Source: an uncultured Holdemania sp. (GTDB lineage Bacteria; Bacillota_I; Bacilli_A; Erysipelotrichales; Erysipelotrichaceae). From it: a stretch of DNA of 63,285 nucleotides. Location: contig CAJFOC010000004.1 of assembly GCA_904395815.1 (NCBI GenBank), positions 1 to 63,285 on the forward strand, read 5' to 3'. Every line of letters starts with the position of its first letter. Positions within the stretch are counted from its first letter, which is position 1. This document shows positions 34,996 to 44,265 of this stretch, piece after piece. Under the pieces are notes generated by a model. The model saw only the letters and a program-made list of their open reading frames with translations, had not been told where the DNA came from and did no database searches. The position numbers were made by a program, and so were the translations under genes.

Positions 34996-35685
34996 TTAAT
35001 CATAATGATCGAAGAACTGGGCTATCTCATAACGGCCGTCATTGTTGATGACGGTGAAATAACCGGTCTTCTGGAAGCTGTCCACGTCGATAGCCGTACT
35101 CGGTTTGTAGTTCCATGTTGCCTCGACGTAGTAGGCTTCATATTTTTCACCGGAATAATGCTCAAACTCGCCGGCATAGACAACCTCGGAAGTCGTGATA
35201 TCCGTAACTTCCAGCAGATTTTCCCGTCCATATTGCGAAATGTACAGATCCAGATCCTGATAGAATTCCCAGCGCGACTGTTCCTGGAAACTCGTGTACA
35301 TCGGTCCGTAGATGTACTGCAAACCGCCGACTTCATAATTGCCGTCCTTGTTGGTCCAGGTAAAATAGTCCGCGATAAACGAACGGACAACGCCCTCGGT
35401 AATCGCATACGGATCATCGGCATTCAGCGCTTCCGTCAGCTTCTTGAATTCATCCTGCTGAAACTGCGTCGGGTTGTTGCCGATCGTGTATTGATCGTTT
35501 TTCATGGAAGACGCGCTGTCCAGTCCGATCACCGTTCCGCTGCCGCCGCTGTCTTTCAGCGCGATCTGCACAATGTTGAATCCGACCGCCAGGATCAGCG
35601 CCGCCGAGATCACAATCATGAAATTGATAACCTGACGGTTCCGCTTCCGGATCTGTTTTCCGGCTTTCTTCTCTTTCATCGTCAT
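34996..35685 (-). CDS. Single-pass membrane protein, unknown, LCP-associated
   Basis: This 229-aa protein has a basic N-terminus (KEKKAGKQIRKRNRQ), one helix (~20-42, FMIVISAALILAVGF) and a ~185-residue ectodomain (AITEGVVRSFIADYFTW, VEATWNYKPS). It may be NTF2-like, which is inference from length and pattern. It lies 13 nt upstream of the LCP gene and 17 nt downstream of a polyprenyl-phosphate glycosyltransferase in one transcript. It could help position the LCP enzyme. Topology parallels the 15849-17087 protein. AGGAGG-TAAAC precedes the ATG. Confidence 0.75.
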   Translation of the reverse strand: MTMKEKKAGKQIRKRNRQVINFMIVISAALILAVGFNIVQIALKDSGGSGTVIGLDSASSMKNDQYTIGNNPTQFQQDEFKKLTEALNADDPYAITEGVVRSFIADYFTWTNKDGNYEVGGLQYIYGPMYTSFQEQSRWEFYQDLDLYISQYGRENLLEVTDITTSEVVYAGEFEHYSGEKYEAYYVEATWNYKPSTAIDVDSFQKTGYFTVINNDGRYEIAQFFDHYD

Positions 35686-35702
35686 GTTTACCTCCTAGAG
35701 AA

Positions 35703-36632
35703 TCATTCGTATTTTTTTCTGATAATGTAATTCGGTCTTTTTTTGACCTCCATATACGTTTTGGACAGGTATTCGCCAATAATTCCCAAACTCAACAACT
35801 GGATTCCGCCGAGGAAAAGAATGATGACGACCATCGAAGGGTAACCGGCCACCGGATCACCGAACAGCAGCGCTTTGCCGAACACGAAAATCATGTACAG
35901 AAACGCAAACAGCGAAACGACCAGGCCGCAGATTGTCGCGATCCGAAGCGGCGCGACCGTGAAGGCGACAAGGCCTTCCACCGCGTAGGCAAACAGGCCC
36001 CAGAAAGACCAGCTGGTCTCCCCGGCCACCCGTTCCACATTTTCATACTCCAGATACACCGTTTTGTAGCCGACCCAGGCAAAAATGCCTTTGGAAAAGC
36101 GATGAAACTCACGCAGCGACAGAATGCTGTCGACAACCTGACGGGTCATCAGCCGGTAATCCCGGGCGCCGTCCACAATTTCCACTTCGGTGAAATGGTT
36201 GATCAGCTGATAGAACTTGCGGGCAAAAAAAGACCGGATCGGCGGCTCGCCCTTGCGGTTCACCCGTCGTGTTCCGACGATATCCACCTGCTGGGTCCGC
36301 ATGACCTCCAGCATCTTCGGCAGATAGGATGGCGGATCCTGCAGATCGGCATCCATCACGGTGACAAGATCGCCCTGAGCGTTGTCCAGTCCGGCCAGCA
36401 GTCCCCCTTCCTTGCCGAAATTACGGCTGAAGTCGATCACCTTGACAATTCCCCGATGTTCGTTGTAAAGCTCAATCAGCTCCGACAGCGTGTTGTCTTT
36501 TGAACCGTCGTTGATAAACAGGATCTCATATTCCACATTCATGGATTCCAGAACCTGGCTGACTTCGCGGTAAAAGATTTTCACCGTCTCCTGTTCATTG
36601 TAGCAGGGAACTACAACTGAAAGCTTCTCCAT
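35703..36632 (-). CDS. Undecaprenyl-phosphate glycosyltransferase (GtrB/CsbB-like GT2)
   Basis: At 309 aa, the GT-A domain has LSVVVPCYNEQETV, INDGSKDNT, D-A-D in VMDADLQDPP and RRVNRKGEPP. Two C-terminal membrane helices follow (~232-252 and 264-288), then SKTYMEVKKRPNY. This is the DPMS/GtrB/CsbB layout: sugar is moved from a nucleotide to undecaprenyl phosphate for later use outside the cell by a GT-C enzyme. It heads the LCP unit and has a near-consensus promoter. YfhO-type or other GT-C proteins in this window are candidate acceptor-side partners. Confidence 0.9.
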   Translation of the reverse strand: MEKLSVVVPCYNEQETVKIFYREVSQVLESMNVEYEILFINDGSKDNTLSELIELYNEHRGIVKVIDFSRNFGKEGGLLAGLDNAQGDLVTVMDADLQDPPSYLPKMLEVMRTQQVDIVGTRRVNRKGEPPIRSFFARKFYQLINHFTEVEIVDGARDYRLMTRQVVDSILSLREFHRFSKGIFAWVGYKTVYLEYENVERVAGETSWSFWGLFAYAVEGLVAFTVAPLRIATICGLVVSLFAFLYMIFVFGKALLFGDPVAGYPSMVVIILFLGGIQLLSLGIIGEYLSKTYMEVKKRPNYIIRKKYE

Positions 36633-36657
36633 ATTCGACCTCCAAAAACTCCATCAT

Positions 36658-36686
36658 ATTATAGAATAAAAAACCGCCGAGTACAA
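36658..36686 (-). promoter_or_regulatory. Sigma-A promoter of the LCP unit
   Basis: On the minus strand TTGTAC (36686-36681), exactly 17 bp, TATAAT (36663-36658). It lies 26 nt before the ATG and separates the LCP unit from the long glycosyltransferase unit upstream, for which no terminator is seen. Confidence 0.8.
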
Positions 36687-36735
36687 ATCATTTCCGAAAT
36701 TGTCATATTTCCGTTAATTTTCACACGATTTCACA

Positions 36736-38535
36736 TTATTCCGGCAGCATTTCAAAGGTATACAGCTGCGGATCATCCGGATAAATCTGCCGGTACATGT
36801 CGCTGATCCGCTGACGGAGCGAATTGGGAATCTGTTCGATACGCCGGAAAACCTGCACCCGCACCCCTTCATCCAGCTGCACCTCGCGTACGACCGTATA
36901 ATACTGTCTCAGCTGCTCATCATGCAGCATCAGATCCGCCAGGATGCTGACGCAGCGCTGCCCTTCTTCGCCAAACTGCAGCTGAATCGGATCGGCGACC
37001 ACGATGTAATAGTACTGGAAAAACTGAGCCGGAACCCCATCCCGGTAATCATAGGCGCTGGCGGTGATCAGATTGGGAACCGGATTGAGATCCTGCGGCA
37101 GAAAGGCGTTGTACAGCATGTCGTCGTTAAACAGAACGGAATTGGACAGCGTATACACATATTCGTATTCCTGCGGCGTCGTTTGCAGAAACAGCGCCAG
37201 CTGACGGATCTGATCGTTGTCATGACGAATGCGCAGATCCGGAAACGGAACGCTGATCAGCGCACCGGCTTTTTTCAGCAGCTGATCAGCCGTTGAGGAA
37301 GGAGCAAACAGAATCGTCCGGGACAACAGCAGCATCTGCAAAGCGCAGACCACAGCGCCGCAACCAGCCAATCCCTTTCGGCTTAGCCGTTCACCCAGAT
37401 CCGCTGCCCCCTGCAGCATCAGGATCATCATCGGAATGTTGATGATGTAATAGTGATGGCTGCCCATGTTCTGAACCTGATTGAACAGAACGCAGCTGAT
37501 CAGAATCTGAAACAGGCAGGCCCAGCTGAATTGCCGGCGCTGGCTGCGGCCAATCCCGTTCAGCCAGCCCCACAGCGCCAGCGCGACCACCACAATGCCG
37601 TAATACTGCACAAACCACAGCACGACACCGCCCAGGCCGTCAACCTTGGCTACGGAATAAGCCTGTGCGTAATCGTAGGTTGTCATCGTCACAAACAGCG
37701 GATGGAACACCGTCACCAGCAAGATCAGCGGGAGGATGCCGCACAGAAACAGATTGGTCAGCAGAATGCGCCAGGCGTGAGCGTCCCATTTTTTCTCACT
37801 CCCTTGCCGCAAAAGCTCGGCCACAACGAGACTGACAAAAAAGGAGACGACCCAGTAGGCGAACCAGCGCCGCAAAAGTACTGTCAGAAGCAGAGCCAGT
37901 CCGATAAACCCATCCGCCGCCGGATGAATCCGCTTCAAAGCGCCGCTGTACACCAGCAGCAGGATCGCGCTGATCCACAATAACCCGCTGCTGCCGATGT
38001 ATCCCAGCACCATGGAATACAGATTGCCGGAAAACAACACCAGCATCAGTGCGCCAAGGCAGCGAATCGCCCGCTGATGACGCGCAAGCGATTCCGTCAT
38101 CATCAGCCACAGCACAAACAGCACAAGATTGGCCGGAACCAGAAACGCGTTGAACATCGCAAGGACAAAACGCGGAAAGCTGTCGCCTACCAGCGACATC
38201 GGCAGCATCAGAAAACATTCCGGCAGATAGGAATATTCCGCATAGTTCAGCGAAGTCCACAGATTATCCCAGGCCTCGCCTCCCGAGCGCTGAAGCATAT
38301 CGGCAAACTCCAGCGTTTTGCGGTAAAACCCGCCGAAATCCCAATAGGTGATAAACGACTCCTGACGCAGATGCAGAATCAGCAGCACATTGACGACGAC
38401 CAGCTGAAACGCGACGAATACCGCGATTTTTTTCCAGTGACGCACAACGCATTGGCGGATCGGCCGCTGCGCCAGAAGAAAAGCGAACGTTCCGATCAGG
38501 AGCAGCGGATAAAGCAGCGTCAAAAACAAGCGCAT
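36736..38535 (-). CDS. Multi-spanning GT-C-like membrane protein, 599 aa
   Basis: It has about 11-13 hydrophobic helices in the first ~420 residues and a soluble C-terminal domain of ~170 residues (VPFPDLRIRHDNDQ, FNDDMLYN). An acidic motif, YWDFGGFYRK near residue 64, lies in the first extracellular loop, as in GT-C glycosyltransferases that use polyprenyl-phosphate sugars. A decoration transferase is therefore likely. It is the last gene of the long unit starting at 46399, 12 nt after a GT2 gene. Start after GGAGAGATCGCC. Specific family not recognised. Confidence 0.7.
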   Translation of the reverse strand: MRLFLTLLYPLLLIGTFAFLLAQRPIRQCVVRHWKKIAVFVAFQLVVVNVLLILHLRQESFITYWDFGGFYRKTLEFADMLQRSGGEAWDNLWTSLNYAEYSYLPECFLMLPMSLVGDSFPRFVLAMFNAFLVPANLVLFVLWLMMTESLARHQRAIRCLGALMLVLFSGNLYSMVLGYIGSSGLLWISAILLLVYSGALKRIHPAADGFIGLALLLTVLLRRWFAYWVVSFFVSLVVAELLRQGSEKKWDAHAWRILLTNLFLCGILPLILLVTVFHPLFVTMTTYDYAQAYSVAKVDGLGGVVLWFVQYYGIVVVALALWGWLNGIGRSQRRQFSWACLFQILISCVLFNQVQNMGSHHYYIINIPMMILMLQGAADLGERLSRKGLAGCGAVVCALQMLLLSRTILFAPSSTADQLLKKAGALISVPFPDLRIRHDNDQIRQLALFLQTTPQEYEYVYTLSNSVLFNDDMLYNAFLPQDLNPVPNLITASAYDYRDGVPAQFFQYYYIVVADPIQLQFGEEGQRCVSILADLMLHDEQLRQYYTVVREVQLDEGVRVQVFRRIEQIPNSLRQRISDMYRQIYPDDPQLYTFEMLPE

Positions 38536-38547
38536 GGCGATCTCTCC

Positions 38548-39510
38548 TTATTTCTTCAGCCGATGAAACAATGCCGCATACAGCAATATGTTCCAGCCGG
38601 CGACCGTGCGGAAATACCGGTTTTTCATTCCCGGCAGCGTCTTCAGATAGCGGTTGCGGCGCCATCGCGGAAACACCTCGTTGAGACGCCGCCAGCCCAT
38701 CAGAATGGTCTGCCGGCGATCCTGCGCGTCTTCAATCTGCACGCTGCGCAGAAAGGAATTGCCCAGGAAAAACTTGATATGCAGATATTCCAGCTCATCA
38801 TGATACGCTTCAAACAATCCCGCCTGACGATACGTCTCGGTAATCACCTCAAACACGTGGATCATGTCTTTGACTTCGTGGTTGTTGGTATGGGTAATCG
38901 AGGCAGGATTCTGAACATAGCTGACAAAAGCCTCGTCGACAAAGGCCAGTCGCTGCACATGCGGAACGATACAATACAGAAAGCAGGCGTCCTCATACCG
39001 GTAACCATCTGGAAAGCGAAGCGGACTGCGGCGTACCCATTCGGTCAGATAAATCTTGTTCCACAGCGTCGCAAACAGCTGAATCATCATCTCTTTGCCT
39101 GGCGCATACGGTCCTTCCTTTTCCAGCCGGCGATGATCCGGATACACCCATTCAAAGTGAGAAACGGTGATCTGGGCCTGCGCCTTTTCCGCCGCGGCCA
39201 CCATCTTTTCACACATTGCGGCATCAGCGTAATCATCGCTGTCCAGAAAGCCGAAATACTTGCCCTCCACGCGCTCCAGCGCAAAATTACGCGTATTGGC
39301 AATGCCGCCGTTTTCCTTGACAAAGTAACGGATCTGCGGATAACAGGCCGCGTATTCCTCGATGATGCGCTGGCTTTCGTCCGGCGATCCGTCGTTGATG
39401 ACCAGAATTTCCATGTCCTGCAGCGTCTGATGAACCAGCGAATCCAGACACCGGCGCAGCGTCTTTTCCGCTTTGTAGACCGGAACGATCATCGTAAGCA
39501 TCGGTTTCAT
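38548..39510 (-). CDS. Family-2 glycosyltransferase (GT-A)
   Basis: At 320 aa, the real start is ATG 39510 (GGGGAGGAGCGCGC before it); the in-frame extension to 39741 runs antisense-like through the neighbouring gene and is not protein-like. Motifs are TMIVPVYKAEKTLRRCL, NDGSPDES, then LDSDDYADAAM (DxD) near 90 and RYEDACFLY near 172. It overlaps the upstream O-antigen-ligase-like gene by 4 nt (ATGA). The sugar is unknown. Confidence 0.88.
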   Translation of the reverse strand: MKPMLTMIVPVYKAEKTLRRCLDSLVHQTLQDMEILVINDGSPDESQRIIEEYAACYPQIRYFVKENGGIANTRNFALERVEGKYFGFLDSDDYADAAMCEKMVAAAEKAQAQITVSHFEWVYPDHRRLEKEGPYAPGKEMMIQLFATLWNKIYLTEWVRRSPLRFPDGYRYEDACFLYCIVPHVQRLAFVDEAFVSYVQNPASITHTNNHEVKDMIHVFEVITETYRQAGLFEAYHDELEYLHIKFFLGNSFLRSVQIEDAQDRRQTILMGWRRLNEVFPRWRRNRYLKTLPGMKNRYFRTVAGWNILLYAALFHRLKK

Positions 39511-41090
39511 GCGCGCTCCTCCCCGCCTTTTCCATAGGCCGCCATCACCGCGTTCAACAGCAGCGCCACCAGCAAGGCCAGCATCGTCGTCGTCAGAAAC
39601 TGATCGATGACATGACCGCTGATGTACGCCGAGGCCAGTCCGGCAACCAGCGCCATCGCATAGGTCAGCACATCCAGCCGCAGCAGTTTTTTCCACTTCA
39701 GCAGCACCAGTACCGCGCCCACCGCCGTGATGATCAGCCACGGCAAGGCGGTCAAGACGCAGCCGATGATGCCCATCGTGTATTTCTGCTGGGCAAAATC
39801 CTTTTCCAGCAGAATGGAACCGTTATTGAAGGTGGAATATCCCAGTCCCAACAGTTTCTGGGAAGAGGACAGTTCCGCCCATTTGTAATCCATGAAAATC
39901 TGTTCGATCTGACGGCCGCTGACCCGCTGTTCCAGCGGCAGGTTCATCACGTCAATCCAGAATTTCGGATCGGCGGTGTAATGATACCATTCCATGTAAT
40001 ATTGCGTCGGCACGCTGGCCATCAGATTGGCGCGGATCCCGTACTGTTCAAACATATAACGGTAGAATTCGTCGTTTTTCTGTTCACCGGCGTTTTCCAG
40101 CGCGCCGATGGCCTCCTGGCGCATATAATCGTCCTCCAGCAGAATCGCCGTGTTGCCGGAATCGATCTGCTGATTGATGATCGCCGGCGAGTGCGTCAGC
40201 ACCAGTCCGCAGCCCAGCGCCATTCCCAGACAGAACAGCACCATGCCCTTCTGCAGTTTCTGCTGTTTCATCACCAGCGATACAAACAATAACAGAATCA
40301 GAAAGCACAGCGGAATCAGTGCGCTGCCAAAGGCGGCGACCCGGGTGGACAGAATGATCATCGCCATGCTGTGAACGGCGATCAGCGCCCCCAGCCCCCA
40401 GCGCTGCAGACGGGTTTTGCTGCGCTGCAGAAACAGATACAGCAGCGGCAGCAGCATGAACATCAGAATACCGACGGTATTGCCTTCATCAAAGAAGAAC
40501 TTGGACGCCAGCTGACGCGGATGCAGGCGGGACGGATCGGCGTAAATGCCAAGAAACCAGCTGAAGAAGTTGGCCTGCGTCATCCCGGCATAGGTCGATT
40601 CGCCAAAGACAAACAAATCGCCCAGAAAAATCGGCACCGCGCTCAGACAGGACAGCGCGATCGTTATCCGGCGCAGAACCGGTTCGCTGATATGCAGATG
40701 AGTGAAACAGTAAATCATTCCATAAGGCACAATCAGCGTCAGAAAGTAGGTCACTTCCCTCGACAGCTGAAAAAAGAAATTCGGCGTCAGATACAGCTGC
40801 GTGGCGATCGCGCTGCTCTGACGGCAATGCAGCACAAAATACACGCCCAGACAGACCGCAATCAGCCCGGCGAAAATCAGCGTACGCTTCTTGTGGCGTT
40901 CCTTCAGGAAAAAGGTCCACAGCACCAGCGCCGGAATCACCAGAAAGCGAATGATCGTGGATGGCCGCGGCAGCCCGAACTGATCCAGAAACCCGTACAG
41001 ATGGGAATCCAGATCGATCAGCGGCTGAATCACGATCAAAGCGAGAATCATTCCGTTCAGCAGCCGGCGGTTGCATAACAGTTTTTTCAT
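39507..41090 (-). CDS. O-antigen-ligase/polymerase-like membrane protein, copy 2
   Basis: This 527-aa protein with ~11 helices has a large extracytoplasmic loop (~310-410) between the last groups of helices, as in Wzy/WaaL-type proteins. Its N-terminus (PLIDLDSHLYGFLDQFGLPRP) and loop (QYYMEWYHY, SILLEKDFAQQKYT) closely match the next gene upstream, so the two are tandem duplicates. It would polymerise or ligate lipid-linked repeat units at the outer face of the membrane. Start ATG 41090 overlaps the upstream stop by 4 nt; the open extension beyond is out of keeping with a protein sequence. Confidence 0.8.
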   Translation of the reverse strand: MKKLLCNRRLLNGMILALIVIQPLIDLDSHLYGFLDQFGLPRPSTIIRFLVIPALVLWTFFLKERHKKRTLIFAGLIAVCLGVYFVLHCRQSSAIATQLYLTPNFFFQLSREVTYFLTLIVPYGMIYCFTHLHISEPVLRRITIALSCLSAVPIFLGDLFVFGESTYAGMTQANFFSWFLGIYADPSRLHPRQLASKFFFDEGNTVGILMFMLLPLLYLFLQRSKTRLQRWGLGALIAVHSMAMIILSTRVAAFGSALIPLCFLILLLFVSLVMKQQKLQKGMVLFCLGMALGCGLVLTHSPAIINQQIDSGNTAILLEDDYMRQEAIGALENAGEQKNDEFYRYMFEQYGIRANLMASVPTQYYMEWYHYTADPKFWIDVMNLPLEQRVSGRQIEQIFMDYKWAELSSSQKLLGLGYSTFNNGSILLEKDFAQQKYTMGIIGCVLTALPWLIITAVGAVLVLLKWKKLLRLDVLTYAMALVAGLASAYISGHVIDQFLTTTMLALLVALLLNAVMAAYGKGGEERA

Positions 41091-42691
41091 GCGTTCTCTC
41101 CTTTCTCCTTTTGGAACACGACCTGCTTCAGCAGCTCCGCGCACAGCATCGCCATCAGCATCGTCGTGATGAACTGATCCAGCGTATGCCCGCTGAACAC
41201 CGCGGCAAACAACCCACAGCACAGCGCCATCGCCATGCTCATCACCGACAGCGTCAGACAGCGTTTCCATCGCACTAACACCAGCACCGCTCCTCCCAGT
41301 GTCAATAACAGCCACGGACCGCACATCAGCGCCGCTCCCAGATATCCCAGCGTGTATTTCTGCTGGAAGAAATCCTGCTCCAGCAGAATGGAACCGTTCA
41401 TCAGCGGCGTATAGCCCATGCCGGTCAGCTTCATCATGGCCGGCGCCTGATCCCATTTCACATTCATGAAATAGCGCTGAAACTGACGGCCGTCCATCCG
41501 CTGTTCCAGTTCCACATTGAACAGCAGATCGCTCCAGAAAACCGGATCCTGCCGGTAACTGTACCAGTCCAGATAATACATCTGCGGCAGGCTGGAGATC
41601 AGCCGGTATTCAATACCGTACTGTTCAAACAGATCCAGACAGAACTGACGGTAAGCCGGGGAATCGGGGTCCATCTGCAGCCGCTGCCCATACTGCTCAA
41701 TTCCCTGCTGCAGCAGCGCGTCCTGTTCTTTCAGCAGTTCATTGCTCTGCGCATCCACGCGCTGATTGCCAATGGCGGGGGTCAAGGGCAGGATGGCAAG
41801 ACAGCTCAGTCCGACTCCCGCGCACAGCGCCAGCACGGCTTTGTTCACAGAGCCATGACGCAGCGCCAGCGCATCCAGCAGAACAATAACGGCAAAAACG
41901 GCGGGAATCAGGACAGTTCCCAAAGCCGCCACCCGGGTGGACAGCATCAGCATCGCCAGACTCTGCGTCACGATCAGCGCGCCCCAGCCCAGTTTTTCCT
42001 TCCGTCCCTGACTGTCGGCAAAATAGAAATACAACAGCGGCAGCAGCATGAACAGCAGAATCCCGATCGTGTTGCCTTCAATGAAGAAAAACTTGCAGGA
42101 CAGCTGCCGCGGTTCCACCGTTTCCCCCAGACCGCTGAACCAGCTGAGGAAATTGGCCTGCGTCATGCCCAGATAGGTGGATTGCCCGAAAACAAACAGA
42201 TCGCTGATCACTATCGGCAGCGAAACCGAAGCGGACAGCACCGCGCACACCTGACGAAAGACTCGCGGCGCAAACCGGACATGAACAAAAAAATAAATCA
42301 GACCGTAGGGCAAAAGCAGCGTCAGGCAATACATCGCCTCCTGAAACAGAGAATAGCGGAAATTTTCCGTCAGATTCAGCAGACCGGCAGCCTGAGCGGC
42401 CAGCTGATGATGAAAGAAAAAATACACGGTCAGCACTGCCGCGCTGACCCCACCTACCGCCAGCGTTCTGCCGCGATGACGGTCAAAGCGGTAAAAACAC
42501 CACAGAATCAGCGCCGGAACGACGAGATAGCGAATGATCGTGGACGGCCGGGGCAGCCCGTAACGGTCAAGAAAAGGGTAGATCCAGCTGTCCAGATCGA
42601 GCCATGGCTGTCCGGCGACGATGACCAGCAGCAGCGCTGCCGGTACTCCGCGCGACAGCCAGTCGGTTTTGATTTGGCGAAGTACGCTCAT
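41087..42691 (-). CDS. O-antigen-ligase/polymerase-like membrane protein, copy 1
   Basis: This 534-aa protein is paralogous over its length to the gene at 39507-41090: PWLDLDSWIYPFLDRYGLPRP, ISDLFVFGQSTYLGMTQANF, EGNTIGIL, SILLEQDFFQQKYTLG. It has ~11 helices with the same large loop near 315-420. Two diverged copies in a row suggest two polymers, two linkages, or a polymerase and a ligase. AAAGGAGGCGGACG precedes the ATG. The next gene overlaps by 4 nt. Confidence 0.8.
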   Translation of the reverse strand: MSVLRQIKTDWLSRGVPAALLLVIVAGQPWLDLDSWIYPFLDRYGLPRPSTIIRYLVVPALILWCFYRFDRHRGRTLAVGGVSAAVLTVYFFFHHQLAAQAAGLLNLTENFRYSLFQEAMYCLTLLLPYGLIYFFVHVRFAPRVFRQVCAVLSASVSLPIVISDLFVFGQSTYLGMTQANFLSWFSGLGETVEPRQLSCKFFFIEGNTIGILLFMLLPLLYFYFADSQGRKEKLGWGALIVTQSLAMLMLSTRVAALGTVLIPAVFAVIVLLDALALRHGSVNKAVLALCAGVGLSCLAILPLTPAIGNQRVDAQSNELLKEQDALLQQGIEQYGQRLQMDPDSPAYRQFCLDLFEQYGIEYRLISSLPQMYYLDWYSYRQDPVFWSDLLFNVELEQRMDGRQFQRYFMNVKWDQAPAMMKLTGMGYTPLMNGSILLEQDFFQQKYTLGYLGAALMCGPWLLLTLGGAVLVLVRWKRCLTLSVMSMAMALCCGLFAAVFSGHTLDQFITTMLMAMLCAELLKQVVFQKEKGENA

Positions 42692-42709
42692 CGTCCGCCT
42701 CCTTTCCGT

Positions 42710-44251
42710 TTACTGATCCGCATAATTGTCCAGGTAGTAGAAAATCAGCGTCGTCGATTCCGGTAAGCCGTAATACTCCTTGAACGTCCGCATATGATAG
42801 TCGTCGCCCTCTTCGATATCGGCGGAATGAATGCTCATCGGCGGCATGCGCGGAATCCAGGCTTCCTCATCTTCCGGATGTTCGCGATAATACTGCAGAA
42901 TCGCCTCCCGCTGTTGCTGCACCTGCGCCACCTGATTGTATTTGGTTTGCCATTGCAGCGCTTTTGTCGCACACAGCGCGCCGCAGATCATCACCAGAAT
43001 CAGCGGTTCGGCCGGACGTGTTTCAATCTGTGAAAGCATCGAGGCGCTCAGCAGAATGATGAAATAAATCGTATACAGCGAACTGCGGGCGCCGAAAATC
43101 GGCGACAGCAGCATCGCCAGATTGCAGGTTCCGGCCAGGATCAGATAACCGGACCGTTCCATCAGATCGCGATCCCGATACAGAACAAACAGCACGGAAA
43201 ACAGGTTGACGATGTACAGGATGTACAGCACCGAACAGAAGATCATGGCCGAGGAGCTGCCGGCATGATCGTAAAACAGACTCAGCGCCGCTATTTGGGT
43301 GTGCGCCTGCAGAAACTGAGCGCAGCAGGCCACAACCGCCAGCGCCAGAATCGTTTCCTGAACGACAAACAGAGCGATCTGAGAACCGCGCAGATGATCG
43401 CTTTCCAACAGATGATGCAACAGTGCCAGTGCGGCGATGCCGCTGAGAAACAGCATCATCATCTTGTTATCCGTAAAGGTATAGGTCAGAAAATTCCCCC
43501 AGTTGGTCTGAATCTGCTGAAACAGTCCCAGTTGCGTCCAGGCCTGATGTTCACTCATCAGACGGTAGGCGGAGCCTGGCGAAAGCCGCATCAGAACAAA
43601 CGCGATCACGCTCACCGCCAGTCCCGTCAGCGTCAGTTTCAGCGCCTCACGCCGGCGAAACCAGGCATACAGGCTGGCCAGCACCCCCAGTACAATCGAG
43701 CCGGCGGCAATGTTTTCCATCGTCATGCCGATAACAAAATTCAGCACGGCCACGACGATCACATGCACAATGGAAAACCGCTGCCCCTGAAGAAGCACCT
43801 GTTTCTCAATCCAGATGACGATCAGAATCAGAAACAGCGGGATGACATACGTCGTTCCCATAATCCACGTATACGTCTCCATTCTGACCCAGTCCTTCAC
43901 TGTCAGCATCATCGCCGCGATCAGCAGCGCTACCGCCGCCCGGTTGCGTCTGGGGTTCACAATGGCATAAATCAGAATGTAAATTCCCGTCCACAACAGC
44001 GGATTGAGCATGTTCCACAGCTCCTTGCGGGGGGCGATCAGAAAGCCCCACAATTCACTGAAAAAACGGCCTGACCAGGTAAAATAAAATTCCCAGGCCA
44101 TCGCCAGAGGGTTGTTGTTCATCCCGTTGAGCGCATAACCCCAATCGTCGCCCGCCAGCGGGGTTTTTACTGAGATCATCCAGAACAGCACAAACAGGGC
44201 AACGGCCACCGCGATCCAGACATAGCGGCTTGTTTTCCGTATCGAATTCAT
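42710..44251 (-). CDS. Multi-spanning GT-C-like membrane protein (DUF6056-like)
   Basis: At 513 aa with ~11 helices and a short C-terminal soluble tail (~60 residues, MPPMSIHSADIEEGDDY), it carries an acidic pair in the first loop (TPLAGDDWGYALNG, residues ~31-44) as in GT-C transferases and DUF6056 proteins. These often add single sugars to surface glycans from a polyprenyl-phosphate donor. It sits between a GT4 and the O-antigen-ligase pair in one transcript. AGGAACTCAGCG precedes the ATG. The function is inferred only from fold and context. Confidence 0.7.
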   Translation of the reverse strand: MNSIRKTSRYVWIAVAVALFVLFWMISVKTPLAGDDWGYALNGMNNNPLAMAWEFYFTWSGRFFSELWGFLIAPRKELWNMLNPLLWTGIYILIYAIVNPRRNRAAVALLIAAMMLTVKDWVRMETYTWIMGTTYVIPLFLILIVIWIEKQVLLQGQRFSIVHVIVVAVLNFVIGMTMENIAAGSIVLGVLASLYAWFRRREALKLTLTGLAVSVIAFVLMRLSPGSAYRLMSEHQAWTQLGLFQQIQTNWGNFLTYTFTDNKMMMLFLSGIAALALLHHLLESDHLRGSQIALFVVQETILALAVVACCAQFLQAHTQIAALSLFYDHAGSSSAMIFCSVLYILYIVNLFSVLFVLYRDRDLMERSGYLILAGTCNLAMLLSPIFGARSSLYTIYFIILLSASMLSQIETRPAEPLILVMICGALCATKALQWQTKYNQVAQVQQQREAILQYYREHPEDEEAWIPRMPPMSIHSADIEEGDDYHMRTFKEYYGLPESTTLIFYYLDNYADQ

Positions 44252-44265
44252 CGCTGAGTTCCTCC

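Noticed and set aside
33150-35048. Plus-strand 632-aa open frame opposite the LCP gene
   Set aside because: Arg/His/Gln-rich antisense shadow of two genes; no domain pattern.
39511-39741. Extension of the GT2 gene at 38548-39510
   Set aside because: The extra residues are Gly/Asp/Ala-rich out-of-frame translation of the neighbouring gene; GGGGAGGAGCGCGC supports ATG 39510.
41091-41456. Extension of the O-antigen-ligase-like gene
   Set aside because: It overlaps the paralogue by 370 nt in another frame; the protein-like part and its match to the paralogue begin at ATG 41090.
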